NCBI GenBank assembly: GCA_016946835.1
Contig: JACVTC010000023.1
Span: 305,001 to 369,000, forward strand
Reading direction: 5' to 3'
Source: Neocallimastix lanati (nom. inval.)
Lineage: Eukaryota > Neocallimastigomycota > Neocallimastigomycetes > Neocallimastigales > Neocallimastigaceae
DNA length: 64,000 nucleotides
Part shown: positions 23,832 to 36,773 of the stretch, piece after piece
Layout of the letters: the number at the start of each line of letters is the position of its first letter
Position numbering within the stretch: position 1 is the first letter of the stretch
Program-made: the position numbers and the translations under genes
The notes under the pieces: generated by a model
The model's input: only the letters and a program-made list of their open reading frames with translations
What the model was told of the DNA's origin: nothing
The model's database searches: none

Positions 23832-24160
23832 CTTATATACGTTCAACCAATACAATAAATCAAATATTCGACTTAATACCCTTGGACGTAGTTGGCCCAA
23901 TTGCACATTCTATTAATAATAACAAGTATACTTTTTATCTATTCTTGACGATCACTCAAAATATGGGTGTATTACATTCTCTGAAAACGAAAGCGATATC
24001 TTCAACAAGTTTATCATTTTGGTATAATGAAAATTTTTAATTTTTTCAAACATTACAATTAAATCTTTTAAATCTGATATTGGTAAAGAATTCAGTAATA
24101 GCAACTTTTTCAAAATTTTTATCAAGAAAATGGAATAAATCATAATTTTACTGTTAGTTT
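23832..24160 (+). pseudogene. Ty1/copia integrase relic, catalytic part
   Basis: This begins with the right CTTAT duplication and continues the left relic. LDVVGPIAHSINNNKYTF (near 23882) gives the first Asp region. After a one-base shift, ILDDHSKYGCITFSENESDIFNKF follows (23940-24020), then KSDIGKEFSNSNFFKIFIKKME (24068-24136) with the second catalytic Asp, where the family has SDNGxEF. Frame shifts and stops show decay. No RT part follows; the sequence passes into AT-rich repeats. Confidence 0.8.
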
Positions 24161-24269
24161 TGTTTTTTTGTTTTATTATTATTGTTACTAGTTTTATTAC
24201 TATCATAATTACTATTATAATTATTGTATTTATTATTATAATGGTCATTATAATTATCATAGTTTATAT

Positions 24270-25120
24270 ATTAAGATTAAATAATACATTTAATCATTTA
24301 ATCATAATAGATTCATATATGTATATTAACTATATAATATATAAAAATAAAAAAAATATTGATAAGAATCTCATAATAAAATAACTATATAATTATTAAT
24401 AAAACAATTTAATAATAAAATAATTTAATAGTATAATAATATAAAAAAAAAAAATGATTAAGATATTAAGACTAATTAAAAGTCCTTTTTTGGAAATCTT
24501 TAGTATAATAAAGAATTCCTTAGAATCTTTTAGAAATTATTTAACTAACTTATAAAATTTGTCTAAACGATTAGTTATTTAAAATATTATAAATTATACT
24601 ATTTACTAATTCTGTATAATTTAATTATTAATATTTATTTAAATAAATTAGTAATATAAAATACAGATTAAAGATTTTATTTATATAAATTATTAGCTAA
24701 TTATTTAGGGTCTATTTAAATAATGAAACTATTTTTTATATATTTAAAATTTCCTTAATTTCCAATATTTCGTGTCCTAGTGGTCCAATTGAGATAAAAT
24801 TAATATATTATAGATCTCCGTCGTGGCTTTCTAATATATATATTTTGGTGGGAAATCTCAATGTGATTTTTCCATTATTTGCTGAGTTATCCTTAATTTC
24901 AGTCAAATTATTCAATTTTGTAAGGGTTAAATTAAATTGAATTATCTTTAGTAATTTAGACCAAATCCTTTGGCTTCTAATATTTATTTAATATTCCTAA
25001 TATTTATTTTAATAATAAAAATTGAATTTAAAATAAATTTTGTCAATTACGAAATTAAACATTAATGGATCTATAAGTGATTTTCAATTATAAATCCATT
25101 AATATTTATTACTCTTTACT
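24270..25120 (+). repeat. dispersed repeat family I, copy 1
   Basis: A diverged repeat of roughly 650-850 bp also found at about 28450-29095 and 55000-55790, same orientation. Shared blocks in order: AAGAATTCCTTAGAATCTTTT, TTCTGTATAATTTAATTA, ATTTAGGGTCTA, GTGGCTTTCTAATATATA, GTGGGAAATCTCAATG and AAATTAAATTGAATTATC. I see no coding capacity. It may be an old solo LTR or a non-autonomous element. Confidence 0.65.
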
Positions 25121-25539
25121 TATTTGTTATTTGTGTTATCTTAGTTTATATTAATTTTACCTGATATAAATGATAAGTAATACTCATAAAACAACATTAT
25201 CAATATTTATTTTATTTTATATGGACGAGAACAGTAGGGAATAATTTGACAAAATAATATATTATTTTATTATATAAAATAATATATATAATAATAATAT
25301 TAACACTTTAATATTTAGTCTATTTATTTTATTTATTAATTAGAATTCGATAATAAAAAAATACATTGTTTATTATTTATCAATATAAAACAGTTATTAA
25401 CTAGTTAAAATATAATAAAATCATTCAATAAAATGTAATTAATCACTAAAATCTCTCATATAATTAATGTAAACTAAATATAAAACTATACTAAACTCTA
25501 CTAATAAACATGTTTATGGGTTAAATTATTAATAAAACT

Positions 25540-26130
25540 AAATTAATATTAATAAAGGAACCGTTCTTTTAACTATTATTATTGAATAACTATATATATT
25601 ATTACTAATTTATTAGACTTATCTTTTAAAAGGGAAGAGTTTATTATAACGAATTTTAATAAACTAATAATATAGGGTTTTTTTTTTTAATTTAGTTTTA
25701 TAAAAACTTGGTTTATTAAATTAGAAATATAAAATATTTATTACAGTGATTATTATATTATAATTGTTATAATAATAACTCTTGATTTCTCAAAGAGAAC
25801 TCAAGAGCCTTATTTATACTTTTTTTCAAAAATAAGGTTAAATAAAGAATGGGATTTCTTATCTTAACAAATCTCTTATCTAGGAAAAGATTAGATCGAA
25901 AGAAAAGAAAAATTTTCTATCAATATTCTATCCAAATTGATCATTATTATTATATTAATTAAGTAAAAACAATTACTTCTAAGAAGTGATTGGAAAAAAA
26001 CCCCTAATTTACCGATTCGTTAATCTAATCCAATGATCGTAAATAAAAGAATAAAATAATAAAACCTATTTCAATCATAAAAATATAAATTTACTTATAA
26101 GTAAAATAATATATTAACAAAATTAAATTA
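25540..26130 (-). repeat. LTR family H, antisense copy
   Basis: Contains the family H signature on the minus strand: a TATAAATAAGGCTCTTGAGTT promoter segment, a hairpin CTCTTGAG...TCAAGAG (near 25779-25811), and TTCCTAGATAAGAGATTTG. The ends are not sharply defined. Confidence 0.6.
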
Positions 26131-27640
26131 TGTAACAAACAAGATACAGAATATATAATAAAATACATAAAGTTTTTGTTTACAATTTAATTAAATGAAT
26201 AAACTAAGACTAATAAATTTAATAATTAAATGTATGAATAAATAAATTATTATTATTAATAAATGTATAGATAATAATTAATTAAAAAAAATTGTGTTAT
26301 ATTAAATTAATGAATATCTAAAATAAATTAAATAAGTTATTAATAATATTTAAATGAATAAATATAATATAATTACATAAATTTATTACTATTATGAATT
26401 AACTAAGAAAATATTATTTTATTTAAAAAAATAATTATAGATTCTTACAAAGAAATGATATAAAATGAAACTTTAAATAATAATAAATTAAGATAAATAT
26501 ATTAAAATTATATAGATTATATGGCACAAAATTATTAAATAGTGAAAAATTACATATATAAAAAAACTTGTAAAATATTAAAATAACTATACTTTAAGTT
26601 ATAATAATGGAGGAGACTAAAGGTTAGAGATCTCATATAAAATAGTTTTAAATATAATAATCCAAATACTAAAAAGAAATATATTAGAATAGTAAAATAT
26701 TTAAGAAATCATAATATATAATTCATAATATGTTAAAGAAAAGTTAATTTGAGTTGATTATTTTGATTACTTAAATATAATATTTATTTTTGAAATGAAT
26801 AAAATAACCTTATAGGGAAAATTAACATAAATTAATCTACAAGAAGAAATTAATTGAAGTATGGAATTTTAATCAATTATGAAATGATTTACATTATTTA
26901 CTAATAAGTTTAATTAAAATAATTATCATCAAGTACACCAATAATATAATTAACAATTTACATTAATGGTTATCGCTAAAACTACAAAGAGGAAATATAC
27001 AAAAGTAAGGGTTTATCTTCAAAGTGGACTATAACTGAAAGAGATGTAAAACTCGATATATAAAATGTATTCACACAAATTGAGATGATGTAATATCATT
27101 CATTAAGAACCTAAAATATAAAATATTAAAGGAAAGTTGATAAAGAGCAAAATATTTTTATTATTAAGAATACTTTCATATTGAATAAGCATAATACGGA
27201 GGACCTACTATAAAATGAGTGAGCAATTATCATATTTTTAATCTAAAATTAAATCGGAAATGATAGTGATATCATTATTTTTATACAATGATCTTATAAT
27301 AGATTAAAAGTTTCAAGGACTCTCAGTGGTAATTAAAAATAAAAAAAAAGAAGAAATAGGATCTCCAAAAACATTAATGTAATCTAAAGGAGAATTTTAC
27401 AAAATGATTACGAAAAGTAAAGGTTTATAAATAAAGAAATATAGATTCGAATGCTACTATACTACTATAAAATGTAATAAATTATAATTCAAGAAATATA
27501 GAGTAAAATCTTACAATAATTATAATGAGTAATAAATTCTATATTTAAAAAAAAAATAGATAAATAATCAATAAAAAAATATATAAATAAAATATTAAAA
27601 TTTAATAAAAAAAAAAAAAATACGAAAAAAAAAAAAAAAA
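26131..27640. other. AT-rich region, no gene recognised
   Basis: Between 26600 and 27540 the sequence is purine-rich and slightly less AT-rich than its surroundings (for example GGAGGAGACTAAAGGTTAGAG near 26610). It has stops in every frame and no homology that I recognise. It may be the decayed interior of an element. Confidence 0.4.
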
Positions 27641-27741
27641 GTCAATTCTTTAAATTTTTGTTTCTTTGTTTCATTATTGTTTTTTTATTTATCGATTTTT
27701 TTTTAAATTAATAAGATCACCGAAATGTAGATTCCCTTAAA

Positions 27742-27834
27742 TCAGCCTACAACTTTGTCAATTGCGGCCTTATCGGCTCTGTCTAAGCTCTTGTCAAATC
27801 CGTTTTCCATGTTTTGCTTATTTTGGTTAACCAT
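27742..27834 (-). CDS. 30-codon small ORF with unusual base composition
   Basis: Reads MVNQNKQNMENGFDKSLDRA and then DKAAIDKVVG, then TGA. It is far richer in G+C than the DNA around it (GCGGCCTTATCGGCTC in plus sense), which suggests a selected coding sequence. Residues 12-29 would form a short amphipathic, charged helix. I do not recognise a family. A downstream exon is possible, but I cannot point to a convincing donor. Poly-T/A tracts on both sides resemble local UTRs. It could also be the remnant of a larger gene. Confidence 0.35.
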   Translation of the reverse strand: MVNQNKQNMENGFDKSLDRADKAAIDKVVG

Positions 27835-28009
27835 TGTTTAAAATAGTTTATTTTAATATTTTATTTGATTTTTAAAAAATATAAGTTATGTTTAAAAAAA
27901 AAAAAAAAAAAAAAAATTTTTACCTTTTTTTTTTTTAACATATATATGATATATTTTAGTTTCTATTAAACTTTACATTTAGTTTTATAAATTGATAATA
28001 AATGTATTA

Positions 28010-28124
28010 TAATGTATTATAATATTAAGAAAAAAATATTTTTAATAAAAAATTTTAATAAAATAAATTCTTACTGTGTTGTTATTGTAATCTATTTTGG
28101 TGTTTCTTTTACAGGCATCCACTA
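28010..28124 (+). repeat. 3'-terminal remnant of a chromovirus-type LTR
   Basis: The block ending GTTATTGTAATCTATTTTGG, TGTTTCTTTTACA at 28124 matches the sense-strand end of the 17253-23831 LTR. The priming site ATAACAATTACC does not follow, so this is a solo or truncated LTR. Confidence 0.65.
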
Positions 28125-28249
28125 ATTTTGTAATAGTATAATATTTGTGAAAAACTTGATTCTTTTGCTTATAATTTTTAAATTTACTTGATTTTGTATA
28201 AACGATTTAAAATTTAACAAAAGAACAAAACACTTTTTTAGGGCACTAT

Positions 28250-28450
28250 TAAGTTTTTAGTTTGATTTGAGTTATATTGGTCAAGTTAAGATGTGTCATT
28301 TATTATAATTAAGAATTAAAAAATTAAAAATTAATTTTTATTAAAATCTTCTAATATTTTAGAAATATATTTTATTAAGATTAATAGAAGGAATTAATAC
28401 TATTACTCTAATTAATAAGTTATATATTCGAATATAGTTTTAATAATAAA
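28250..28450 (+). repeat. short dispersed repeat, partner at 30530-30740
   Basis: TTTGAGTTATATTGGTCAAG, TTAAGATGTG and the following AATTAAAAATTAATTTTTAT recur with substitutions at 30540-30660. Not recognised. Confidence 0.5.
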
Positions 28451-29095
28451 ATAATATAAGACTATTTAAAAAGTCTTTTAGAAAGAATTAGAATTTTAAG
28501 GAATTCCTTAAAATCTTTTTGAAATTGTTTAGTAAACTAATTACTAATAATTATTATATTATAATAATTTATATAAAACTAAATTATTTTAAATATTTTA
28601 AATTATTATTAATTATTAATTCTGTATAATTTAATTATAATGATTAATAACATACAGATCTAATTAAAAATTTTATCTATATAAAATATTAATTCATTAT
28701 TTACGGGGCTACTTAAATAATTAAATTATTTTTTATATATATTTCTTATTCTTGTAGCCAAAATGGGCTGAAATTTATAGTTGTAGATCTCGAGCAAAAC
28801 TTTCTAATGAGTGTAATTTCTGCTGAAAATTCAGCGGAAAATCTCCATGAAGTTATCATTTTTTTTTTCAATTTATTTTTATTAATTTCTTATGGGTTAA
28901 ATTAAATTGAATTAATTTTTATTAAAATAGTCCAAAGCCCTTTGTTTCTATATATTAAATATTCCTAATATTATTTTTTTATAATAAAAATAAATTTTAA
29001 ATTTTAAATGAAATTGTCATAAAACGAAATTTAATTCCAATTCATATACTAATGAATTTCAATTTTTCATCTATTAATATTTGCGATAACAGTCC
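28450..29095 (+). repeat. dispersed repeat family I, copy 2
   Basis: Diverged copy of 24460-25120. Landmarks are AAGGAATTCCTTAAAATCTTT, TTCTGTATAATTTAATTA, ACTTTCTAATGAGTGTAATT, GCGGAAAATCTCCATGAAG and GGGTTAAATTAAATTGAATT. Confidence 0.65.
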
Positions 29096-31044
29096 AATAT
29101 GGGTAGATATGATTCTCTTAATTTATCACTTACTATAATGAATGTTAACGCTTGTGCAAAAATACAATTATAATATAGACAGCACAATAATTTAAAAAAT
29201 TATATTTTAAAAACTATTGACTGAACTATTAACTAAAGTATTCGTATCTTTAAATGCTTAAAAAGATTTAATAAAATCTTTAATAATTAATTATATAATA
29301 ATTAATTAATGTAATAAAATTACATAAATTTATGATTTACGTTTATGAAAATTAATTATAAATTTATGTAAATATTTCAAAAGGAAATATTAATATGTAA
29401 ATAATTTTGGATAATTTAATTTAAATAATTTAAAGTTAGTTAATTTAGTTATTTTATTAAATTTAGTTTAATTAGTTTAAATTACTTTAAAATTAATTTC
29501 GGAATAGTTTTAAATAGTTAAAATTAGTTTAAACAGTTTATAAAAATAGTTTTGAATTGTAAATATATAAATATTAGTATTAATAATATTTAAATAATAA
29601 ATAAATAATAAATAAGTTCTTATTGAATTTAATTATTATTGTAAATAAGTTGAAAGTTTATTGAATTAATTATTGTTTAGTTTTAGTTAATTGTTATTTA
29701 ATAAAATTATTAATAAATATTTTGTTTATAAATAAATAGTAATATATGTAAATTAGATAGGAATAATATATTATAATATAATCATGAAGAAATATAAATA
29801 AATGTAATTTTATCATTTAAATCGATGTATTAGTTATTGACTATAAAATAGTTAATAACAATAAGAGATTTATTTTTTTTAATTAATAAAGATTATTTTT
29901 TGAAAAAAGAGAATTTTAATTTCGTGTTATTTTTGATTTAAGTGTCATTTTGTTATTTGTAATCTATTTCTATTAGAAATCATTACAATACTCTTTATTC
30001 ATCTTTCGAAATTTTACACCTATTAATACTTTCATATTTACCATAAAATATAATTATTTTAAAATTATAATTAATTAAATAGTAATAAAGTTTTACAGAA
30101 AATGGTGAATTATTAAGGTGTAGTTGTTGAAGTTGTATCACTAATATAGGTTTAGTTGTTAATCATGAGATTCAGATTATTGTATTTTTTACGTAAAATA
30201 AATTAATATATTGATGAGTATAAAAATATTATAAAAAATTTAATAATAATATAGAATAATGATGTATTTTTAATATTAATATTATTAAAGTTATTGTAAA
30301 TAATAATATTGAATATTGTTAAAAAGACTAATATATTAATAATTAAAATAAATTATTCGTAATTTAATTAATAATAAAATTATCAGATTTTTATGGATGC
30401 ATAATACATAAATTTACTTTGAAAGATATTAATATTTATTAATAATTTTGTAAATAATGATTTTTGGAATAAAGGAAAGTTCTATTAGCATAAAAAAAAC
30501 AATAATTTTATTTTGTGGGATTAATTGTTTGTCGATTTATTTTATAAGTTTGAGTTATTCTGGCCAAGTTAAGATGTTTTATTATTTATAACAATTAATT
30601 AAAATTAAAATTAATTATTACACACAAAGTTTTATAAATTAATTAAAATTTATTTTTCATTAGATTTTTTATTTATTGTTTTAATAAGTTTTAATACTAT
30701 TAATAATTTATTAGGTTAATTTAATATTGTTAAAAAGATTATATTCATTTGGAATTTCAATTCCTTTTTATATTAATTTAAAAATAATAACAATATAATC
30801 AATTAATAAATTTAGTCTTAACATATAAATATATATATATTAACTATATAAAATATAATAAAATAATAATTATTGGATCTTTCAATAAAATAATTAGATA
30901 ATTAATAAAATAAAGATTTATAATCCTAATTAAATTTCTAATATTAAATAATTAGTTAAATATAATAAAATTAATTACTAAAATTAATTATTATAAATTG
31001 CATATTGTATATTGTATATTGAATATCTGAATATAGATTTAATA
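29096..31044. other. AT-rich region without recognisable genes
   Basis: Runs of TTTAAATTAGTT-like degenerate repeats at 29400-29560, and the 30530-30740 partner of the repeat at 28250. No coding signal. Confidence 0.45.
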
Positions 31045-31052
31045 ATAAAATA

Positions 31053-34000
31053 ATTAAAGATCCTATGGAAGTTGATTTATTTAGGATCAAGAACAATAGA
31101 TATGGAAGATACGACCAGAACTATAATCAAACTTTTTTTATTGAAAACAAAAGAGACTTTTCTGATAAAAGAAAAAAGGTCTATGTTTTTTATGTAAACA
31201 ACCAGGACACTTACAGTTTAATTGTCCTAACAGAAAAAGACCTTCTGGAGTTAAATACAAGAATAAAATTAGATAAACCAATGAAAATCTTCTATCAGCA
31301 AAATTAAGAAGAATTAGAATGATAAAGGAATCCAATGATACTCAAAATATTAGAGCTATAACTGATGAAGAAAATGCTATGAATAAAAGAAAGAACAATA
31401 TCATTACTTTCTAAATAAAAACAAATGATACTGAAGAAGTTCTAGTTACGGTTCTTATTGGCTCTGGTTCCGATTTGAATTTTATTCATCCAACGATCGT
31501 TAACAACAACAAAATTAAATTTAATGAAGTTAAAAGACCTTTCAATGTTACTGGACAAAGATATGGTATTTCTACCATATACGAACAAACGGAAAAGTGT
31601 ATCTTATATTTCAAGAACCATTTTGAAGTTATTCAACTCTATGCACTTTATATCCCTGATGTAGATATCATTTTAGGTATTCCTTGGATTGAATAACATT
31701 GTCTAATGAACTACCATGACTCAAGAAAAATTTTCTTCCCTTCTGGTTAATGTGCTAGGATTTATCCTTTATCAGAAACAGAAAGGGATGAATTGAAAAA
31801 GTATATTAGAGAAAATTTAGCAAAAGGAATTATTAGAAAATCCAAATCACCTGCTGGTGCTCCTGTATTATTTGTTAAAAAGAAAGATAGCACTTTGAGA
31901 TTATGTATTGATTATAGAAAATTAAATGAAATGACTATTAGAAATTAATATCCTTTACCATTAATAATTGACAGAGTTAAAGGTACTAAATATTTTACTA
32001 AGTTAGATTTTAAATCTGCATATAACTTAGAAAGAATTAAAGAAGGTGACGAGTATTAAACTGCTTTTAGAACTCGTTATATCTTTTGGATTAAAGAATG
32101 CACCTGCAACATTTCAACATTTTATAAACGATGTTCTTAGTGACTACTTAGATGATTTTGTTATTTCATATATAGATAATATTCTTATTTTTATTCAAAT
32201 AACTTTGAAGAGCATTATGTACATGTTAGAAAAGTGTTAAAGAAACTTTTAGATAACGATTTATACGTTAAACTAGAAAAATGTGAGTTCGACATAATGG
32301 AAGCCTCCTTCCTGGGTTACATCATATCTAAAGATGGTCTTAAACCTGAATCTGAAAAAAATTAAAGCTATTTTAGATTGGCCTGTACCTTCTAATGTCA
32401 AAGAAGTTTAGTTATTGATTGAACTTTGTAATTATTATAGAGTTTTTATTAAAATTTTGCCAAAATAACTTTACCAATACATAAACTCACTCGTAAAATT
32501 GTACATTTCATTTAGGGAGCTGAGCAACACAAAGCTTTTGTAAAATAAAAAGGAACTTTTCATATTTGCTCCAATTTTAATTAATCCTGATAGTAATAAA
32601 TTGTTTATTGTTGAAACTGATGCTAGTAACTTTGCAGTTGGTGCTGTACTTTCTCAAGAAATTGATGGCAAACTCCACTCAGTGGGCTTTATTTCTTCTA
32701 ATTTGACTAAGTCTCAAAGAAACAACCCCATTTATGCTATTAAAGTTGCTTTGGAACAATTGCGTCACTTTATAAAGGGTGTTGGTCATCCCTTTATTAT
32801 TTATACTGATCATAAAAACCTAACATTTACAAGAAAACCGGAAATGCTTTCACATTGTCAAATTAGATAGTATGAATTTTTATCTCGTTTTGATTTTAAT
32901 CTCTTCTTTAGAGCTGGGAAAAAATCTGGTAAATCTGACTTATTATCTAGGAGAAATAATCATTTATTTAATTATGAATTTAATTTTTCTTGTCGTTTTA
33001 TTAACTGTCTTACTATTAATAATGATAGACTGACTAATTCTATTTTAAATACTTTTGAGCATAATGAATTCTATAATTTCTTTAGAACGTCCTTATCTAT
33101 TAATAATTTTGATATTCCTAAAATTAAAAATATTGATAAATTTGTAATTGACAAAGAATGATTCTTACTTTTTAATAATTTGATTTATGTTTCTAAATCG
33201 ATTCGAACGAGAGTTCTTGAACTTTATCATGGCTCTCCTACTGCTGGCCATTTTGGTGTTTCTAAAACTCAAGAATTACTTAGCCTCAATTTTTTGATGG
33301 CCTAATTTTTCTCTTGATGTTAAAAAATTTATTAAATCTTGTAAAGTTTACTGTAAATCTAAAATTTCTAGACACAAGCTATATGGACTTCTTTCACCCT
33401 CTGCCACTCCTGATAGAGTTTGGTCTGATATTTTTTTGGATTTCATCATTGAATTATCTAAGTTCAAAAATATGACTACGATAATAGTTGTTGATCGTTT
33501 GACAAAAATGGCTCATTTTATCCCTTTTCGTTGTCTTCCAACTACTTCTATTGCTGCTTGTTCTCTTATCTCGAATATTTTTAAGTTACATGGTTTTCCT
33601 GATTTTATTATTTCTGATAGAGGATCGCAATTTACATCTGGATTTTGGAATCGCTTATGTAATCTTCTTGATATTGCTCATTTTCTTTCTATTTCCAACT
33701 ATCCGGAGACTGATGGTCAAACGGAGAGGGTGAACGGAATATTGGAACAATATCTTCGTTATTTCATAAATGAAAGGTAAAATAATTGTGTCGATTTTCT
33801 ACCTTTCCCTGAATTTGATTATAATAATACTTTACATCAATCAATAAATCAATCACCATTCTTCACAATCTTTGGTTTTAATCCTAAGTTTAGTCCTGAG
33901 ATTCCATCTTCAGAAAGACTAAGTTGAACTGAAAAAAGGATATTAGATATTAATAGTAACATTGAATTTTCAAAAAGAAACTTAGAAGAAGCTAAGAAAG

Positions 34001-34430
34001 CTTATAAAATATATGCAGATTTGAAAAGACTTCCTTCCCCTAATTTCGAAGTCGGTAAAAAAGTTTGTTACTTAAAGGGTCTACTACAAAGAATGTTAAA
34101 AGAAAACTTGCCGATTAATTAATAGGTCCTTTTGAAATAATTGAAAAAGTTAGTCCCTTAGAGTATAAACTTAAACTACCTAATAATATGCATTGCCATC
34201 CAATTTTTCATGTTTCTTTACTTAAATCTTATTATAGAAATGAATTTGAAGATAGAAATATTAATTGACGAAGGAGTTTAAATTTAGCTATAAATAATTT
34301 TGATATGATTCCAGATAAAATATTTAATATAAGAACTTATAAAGTAAATAATCGTTTCCTTATCTCTTGGAAAGGGTCAAATGAAGACTCCTGGATAGAT
34401 GAAGATCAAAATTTAGATAAATAATTGATT
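31053..34430 (+). pseudogene. decayed chromovirus, 5'-truncated, no LTRs seen
   Basis: A dead relative of the element at 17253-23831, in the opposite orientation. It starts abruptly in late Gag (PMEVDLFRIKNNR at 31063). Then come a zinc knuckle broken by a frame change (near 31180-31230), protease GSGSDLNFIHP (the family DSG changed to GSG, 31460-31490), DVDIILGIPWIE, and RT from 31760. The RT box reads YIDN instead of YIDD (near 32172), so the active site is lost. RNase H (VETDASNFAVGAVLSQ, 32611) and integrase (MDFIIELS, ISDRGSQFTSGFWNRL, TDGQTERVN, 33436-33740) are readable between stops. A chromodomain trace (FLISWKGSNEDSWIDE) ends near 34410. Many stops and shifts make it non-functional. 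G+C content is above local background, as expected for recently coding DNA. Confidence 0.9.
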
Positions 34431-34969
34431 TAAGAATTCTTTAGAAAAAATAAGATAAATAAGACATGAATAAAGGATCAATAATTTATTAAAAATGATG
34501 ACCATGTTAATAATTGCATTGTAAGACATAAATATCAAACCTTCGTAATAACTCAAGTAATAATTCGTACAGGAGCTCGACTTAAAGGGCAAGATACTAA
34601 GAGTCATAATAAACGAGAGATTATTTTATTAGCATGGTTTTATTAATTATAAAATAAAATTTTTAAAATTATTACACTATACAATCAAAGATAATAATTT
34701 GGAAAAGTGGTCAGTGTGGTAGCCTGCTAAGCTATATCCATTTTGGATGGCAGGTTCATGTTTTAAAGATTAAGGTTTTTTAATTCTTTTTATTTATTTT
34801 CATTATTACTAAAGTTAGTTAATTTTCTGTCTATTTAAAAATTAGCTTAACTAATTCTAAAATAAAATTTGACCTTATATAAATTTATTATATCGTAATT
34901 TTTTTTTTTTTATTTTTATTGAATTTGTTTTTTGGGTGTTAATATTAATAAAATAATTTAAAATAAAAA
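34431..34969. other. AT-rich spacer between relic and tRNA
   Basis: About 34500-34680 may be the 3' untranslated tail of the relic (VRHKYQTFVIT-like reading near 34527, comparable to the C-terminal VRHKYQPFTI of the intact element). No LTR matching the intact element follows. The tRNA downstream side (minus strand) has a TTTTT run right after the gene, suitable as a Pol III terminator. Confidence 0.5.
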
Positions 34970-35062
34970 TGCTCCTGGTGAGGCTCGAACTCACGACCTT
35001 CGCGTTGCATAGAAAGTACTTCCCTATAAGCACGACGCATTAACCGACTTTGCTACAGGAGC
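34970..35062 (-). tRNA. tRNA-Ile(UAU) with 19-nt intron
   Basis: The minus strand folds as a full cloverleaf. The acceptor GCTCCTG pairs with CAGGAGC, with discriminator A. The D-arm is GCA...TGC. The anticodon stem TCGTG/CGCGA encloses loop CTTATAA with anticodon TAT. The T-arm is GTGAG-TTCGAGC-CTCAC. A 19-nt intron beginning GGGAAGTAC lies after position 37, the standard eukaryotic nuclear site. CCA is not encoded. It decodes AUA, a common codon in such an AT-rich genome. A TTTTT terminator follows. Confidence 0.93.
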
Positions 35063-35072
35063 AATTTCTTTA

Positions 35073-36100
35073 ATTATGGTAAAGAATGAATTAATAACCT
35101 TTATTTTATTATTAATAATTCTTTACTAAATTGTACTTTCCTATATTCTTCATAACCTAAAACTCATTGTAAATTTAATTTATTTTGATATAAATTAATT
35201 TTAATTTGTAAATAATGTAAATAAATTTTAATTAATCACTTTATTGTTATATTATTAAATATATGTATATATTAAAATACAATTGTAAATATTAAAATTA
35301 TACTTTTAAGATACTAAATTATTAAAAATATTAATTAAATATTATTATAAAAATTATTATAAAATTATTAAAATTATTAATTAAATATTATTCTAAAAAT
35401 TATTATAAATTATTAATATTATAAAATTATTAAAATTATTAAATATTATTATAAAAATTTATTTATTATAACTATTAAATATTATTATAAAATTATTAAG
35501 ATTATTAATTAAATTTATTATTAAAAATTATTATTAAAAATTATTACTTATTATAAAAATTATTATTTAAATATTATCAAATTTATTAATTAAATATTAT
35601 AAAAATTTTATTTTATTTTGAAAATAATTACAAGTATTATTTAAAATAATTAAAGATTATTAAATTTATTATATTAATCTTTAAAAACAATTTATTTAAC
35701 TTAAAAATATTAAAGAAAATAGTAAAAACTATTTTCTATATATTTATTTTATAATTATTTTTAATTAAATTATATTTGAATATTATATTATTATATTTAT
35801 AAAAATTAAAACAAAAATGAATTATTGATATAAAATTAATTCAATAATTCTATAAAATTACTTAAATTATAAACAATTAATTATACTTTAAATTTATAAA
35901 AAAATATAAATATTGTAACAATTTCTTAAAAATTAAATGTGTGTACTTTAAATAAAAAAAAAAACTTTTATATTAATAAAAAAAAATAAATAATTTTTAA
36001 TAAAGAAAGATTTATTTTTTTTAAAATCAAAGCAGGGTAATACCCGTCCCCCCCTGCTTGATTTTAAATATCTAAGTGTCAACCCCGAGTCTACCAATTA
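35073..36100. repeat. solo LTR family A, copy 1, inserted 14 bp upstream of the tRNA
   Basis: Element 35077-36096 runs TGGTAAAGAATG...GAGTCTACCA, with ATTA duplicated at 35073-35076 and 36097-36100. A second copy with its own duplication lies at 52743-53743. TG...CA ends and 4-bp duplications fit a solo LTR. Near the end it holds a strong GC-rich hairpin. No ORF. Confidence 0.7.
36021..36068. repeat. conserved GC-rich hairpin in LTR family A
   Basis: AAAATCAAAGCAGGG pairs with CCCTGCTTGATTTT around a short loop containing CCCGTCC. It stands out sharply in AT-rich DNA and is preserved in the other copy at 53668-53715. Confidence 0.8.
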
Positions 36101-36102
36101 TA

Positions 36103-36151
36103 TGTAATAATTTCTATAAATTATAGAAATTATTATTTATAATTAATATTA
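36103..36151 (-). repeat. LTR family H copy, part split off by element G1
   Basis: TGTAATAATTTCTATAAATT and following bases match the start of the H copy at 51925. The rest of this copy appears to continue after the G1 insertion, at about 39554-40250. Confidence 0.55.
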
Positions 36152-36773
36152 TGTCAAAGTTTTAAGATAATTTGGTCTTAACGATTAGGTCAAGATGCCA
36201 AATTATAGTAATTAATTAATAATTTAATTTTACTCTTATTTAAAACATATTGTTATTAGTAAATTTTATAATTAAGTTTTTATTTAAAATATAAATTTTA
36301 TTTAATCTTAATAATATTTTATTACATTATTATTTTATATAATTATTACTATAATTTAAATTACAATAATCCTACAAAGGATTAATCAAAAGATTTAAAC
36401 ATGTATTTATATAAAATAATTAATTATTAAAATATTATTAATATGAATATATAATAGTATTAATATAAGTTTGATATTGATAATATAAAATAAGATAATA
36501 ATATAAATATTTAATATAAATAAAATATAAGAATATAATATGTAGAAATTAATTTAATATGACAATCACGTGTTTACATTATTTAATATATATTAATTTC
36601 AATATGTTAATAATATTTAGTAATTAGTTGGTCTAGACTAATTCCTAAATATTTTAATAAAGTTAATTTAATAATAATTATTATATTATTATTTTTTAAT
36701 ATTGAAATTCAAATAACTGAATTATTGAAATTGAAATTGAAATTGAAATTGAAATTCAGTTATTATCTTAACA
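36152..36773 (-). repeat. 3' LTR of G1
   Basis: Sense orientation begins TGTTAAGATAATAACTG and ends CTTTGACA. It contains an ATTGAA-type short repeat run near 36725-36755. Confidence 0.85.

Noticed and set aside
24160-24384. Ile/Val/Thr-rich open frames on both strands
   Set aside because: Arises from ATT/ATA repeats just after the copia relic; no motif.
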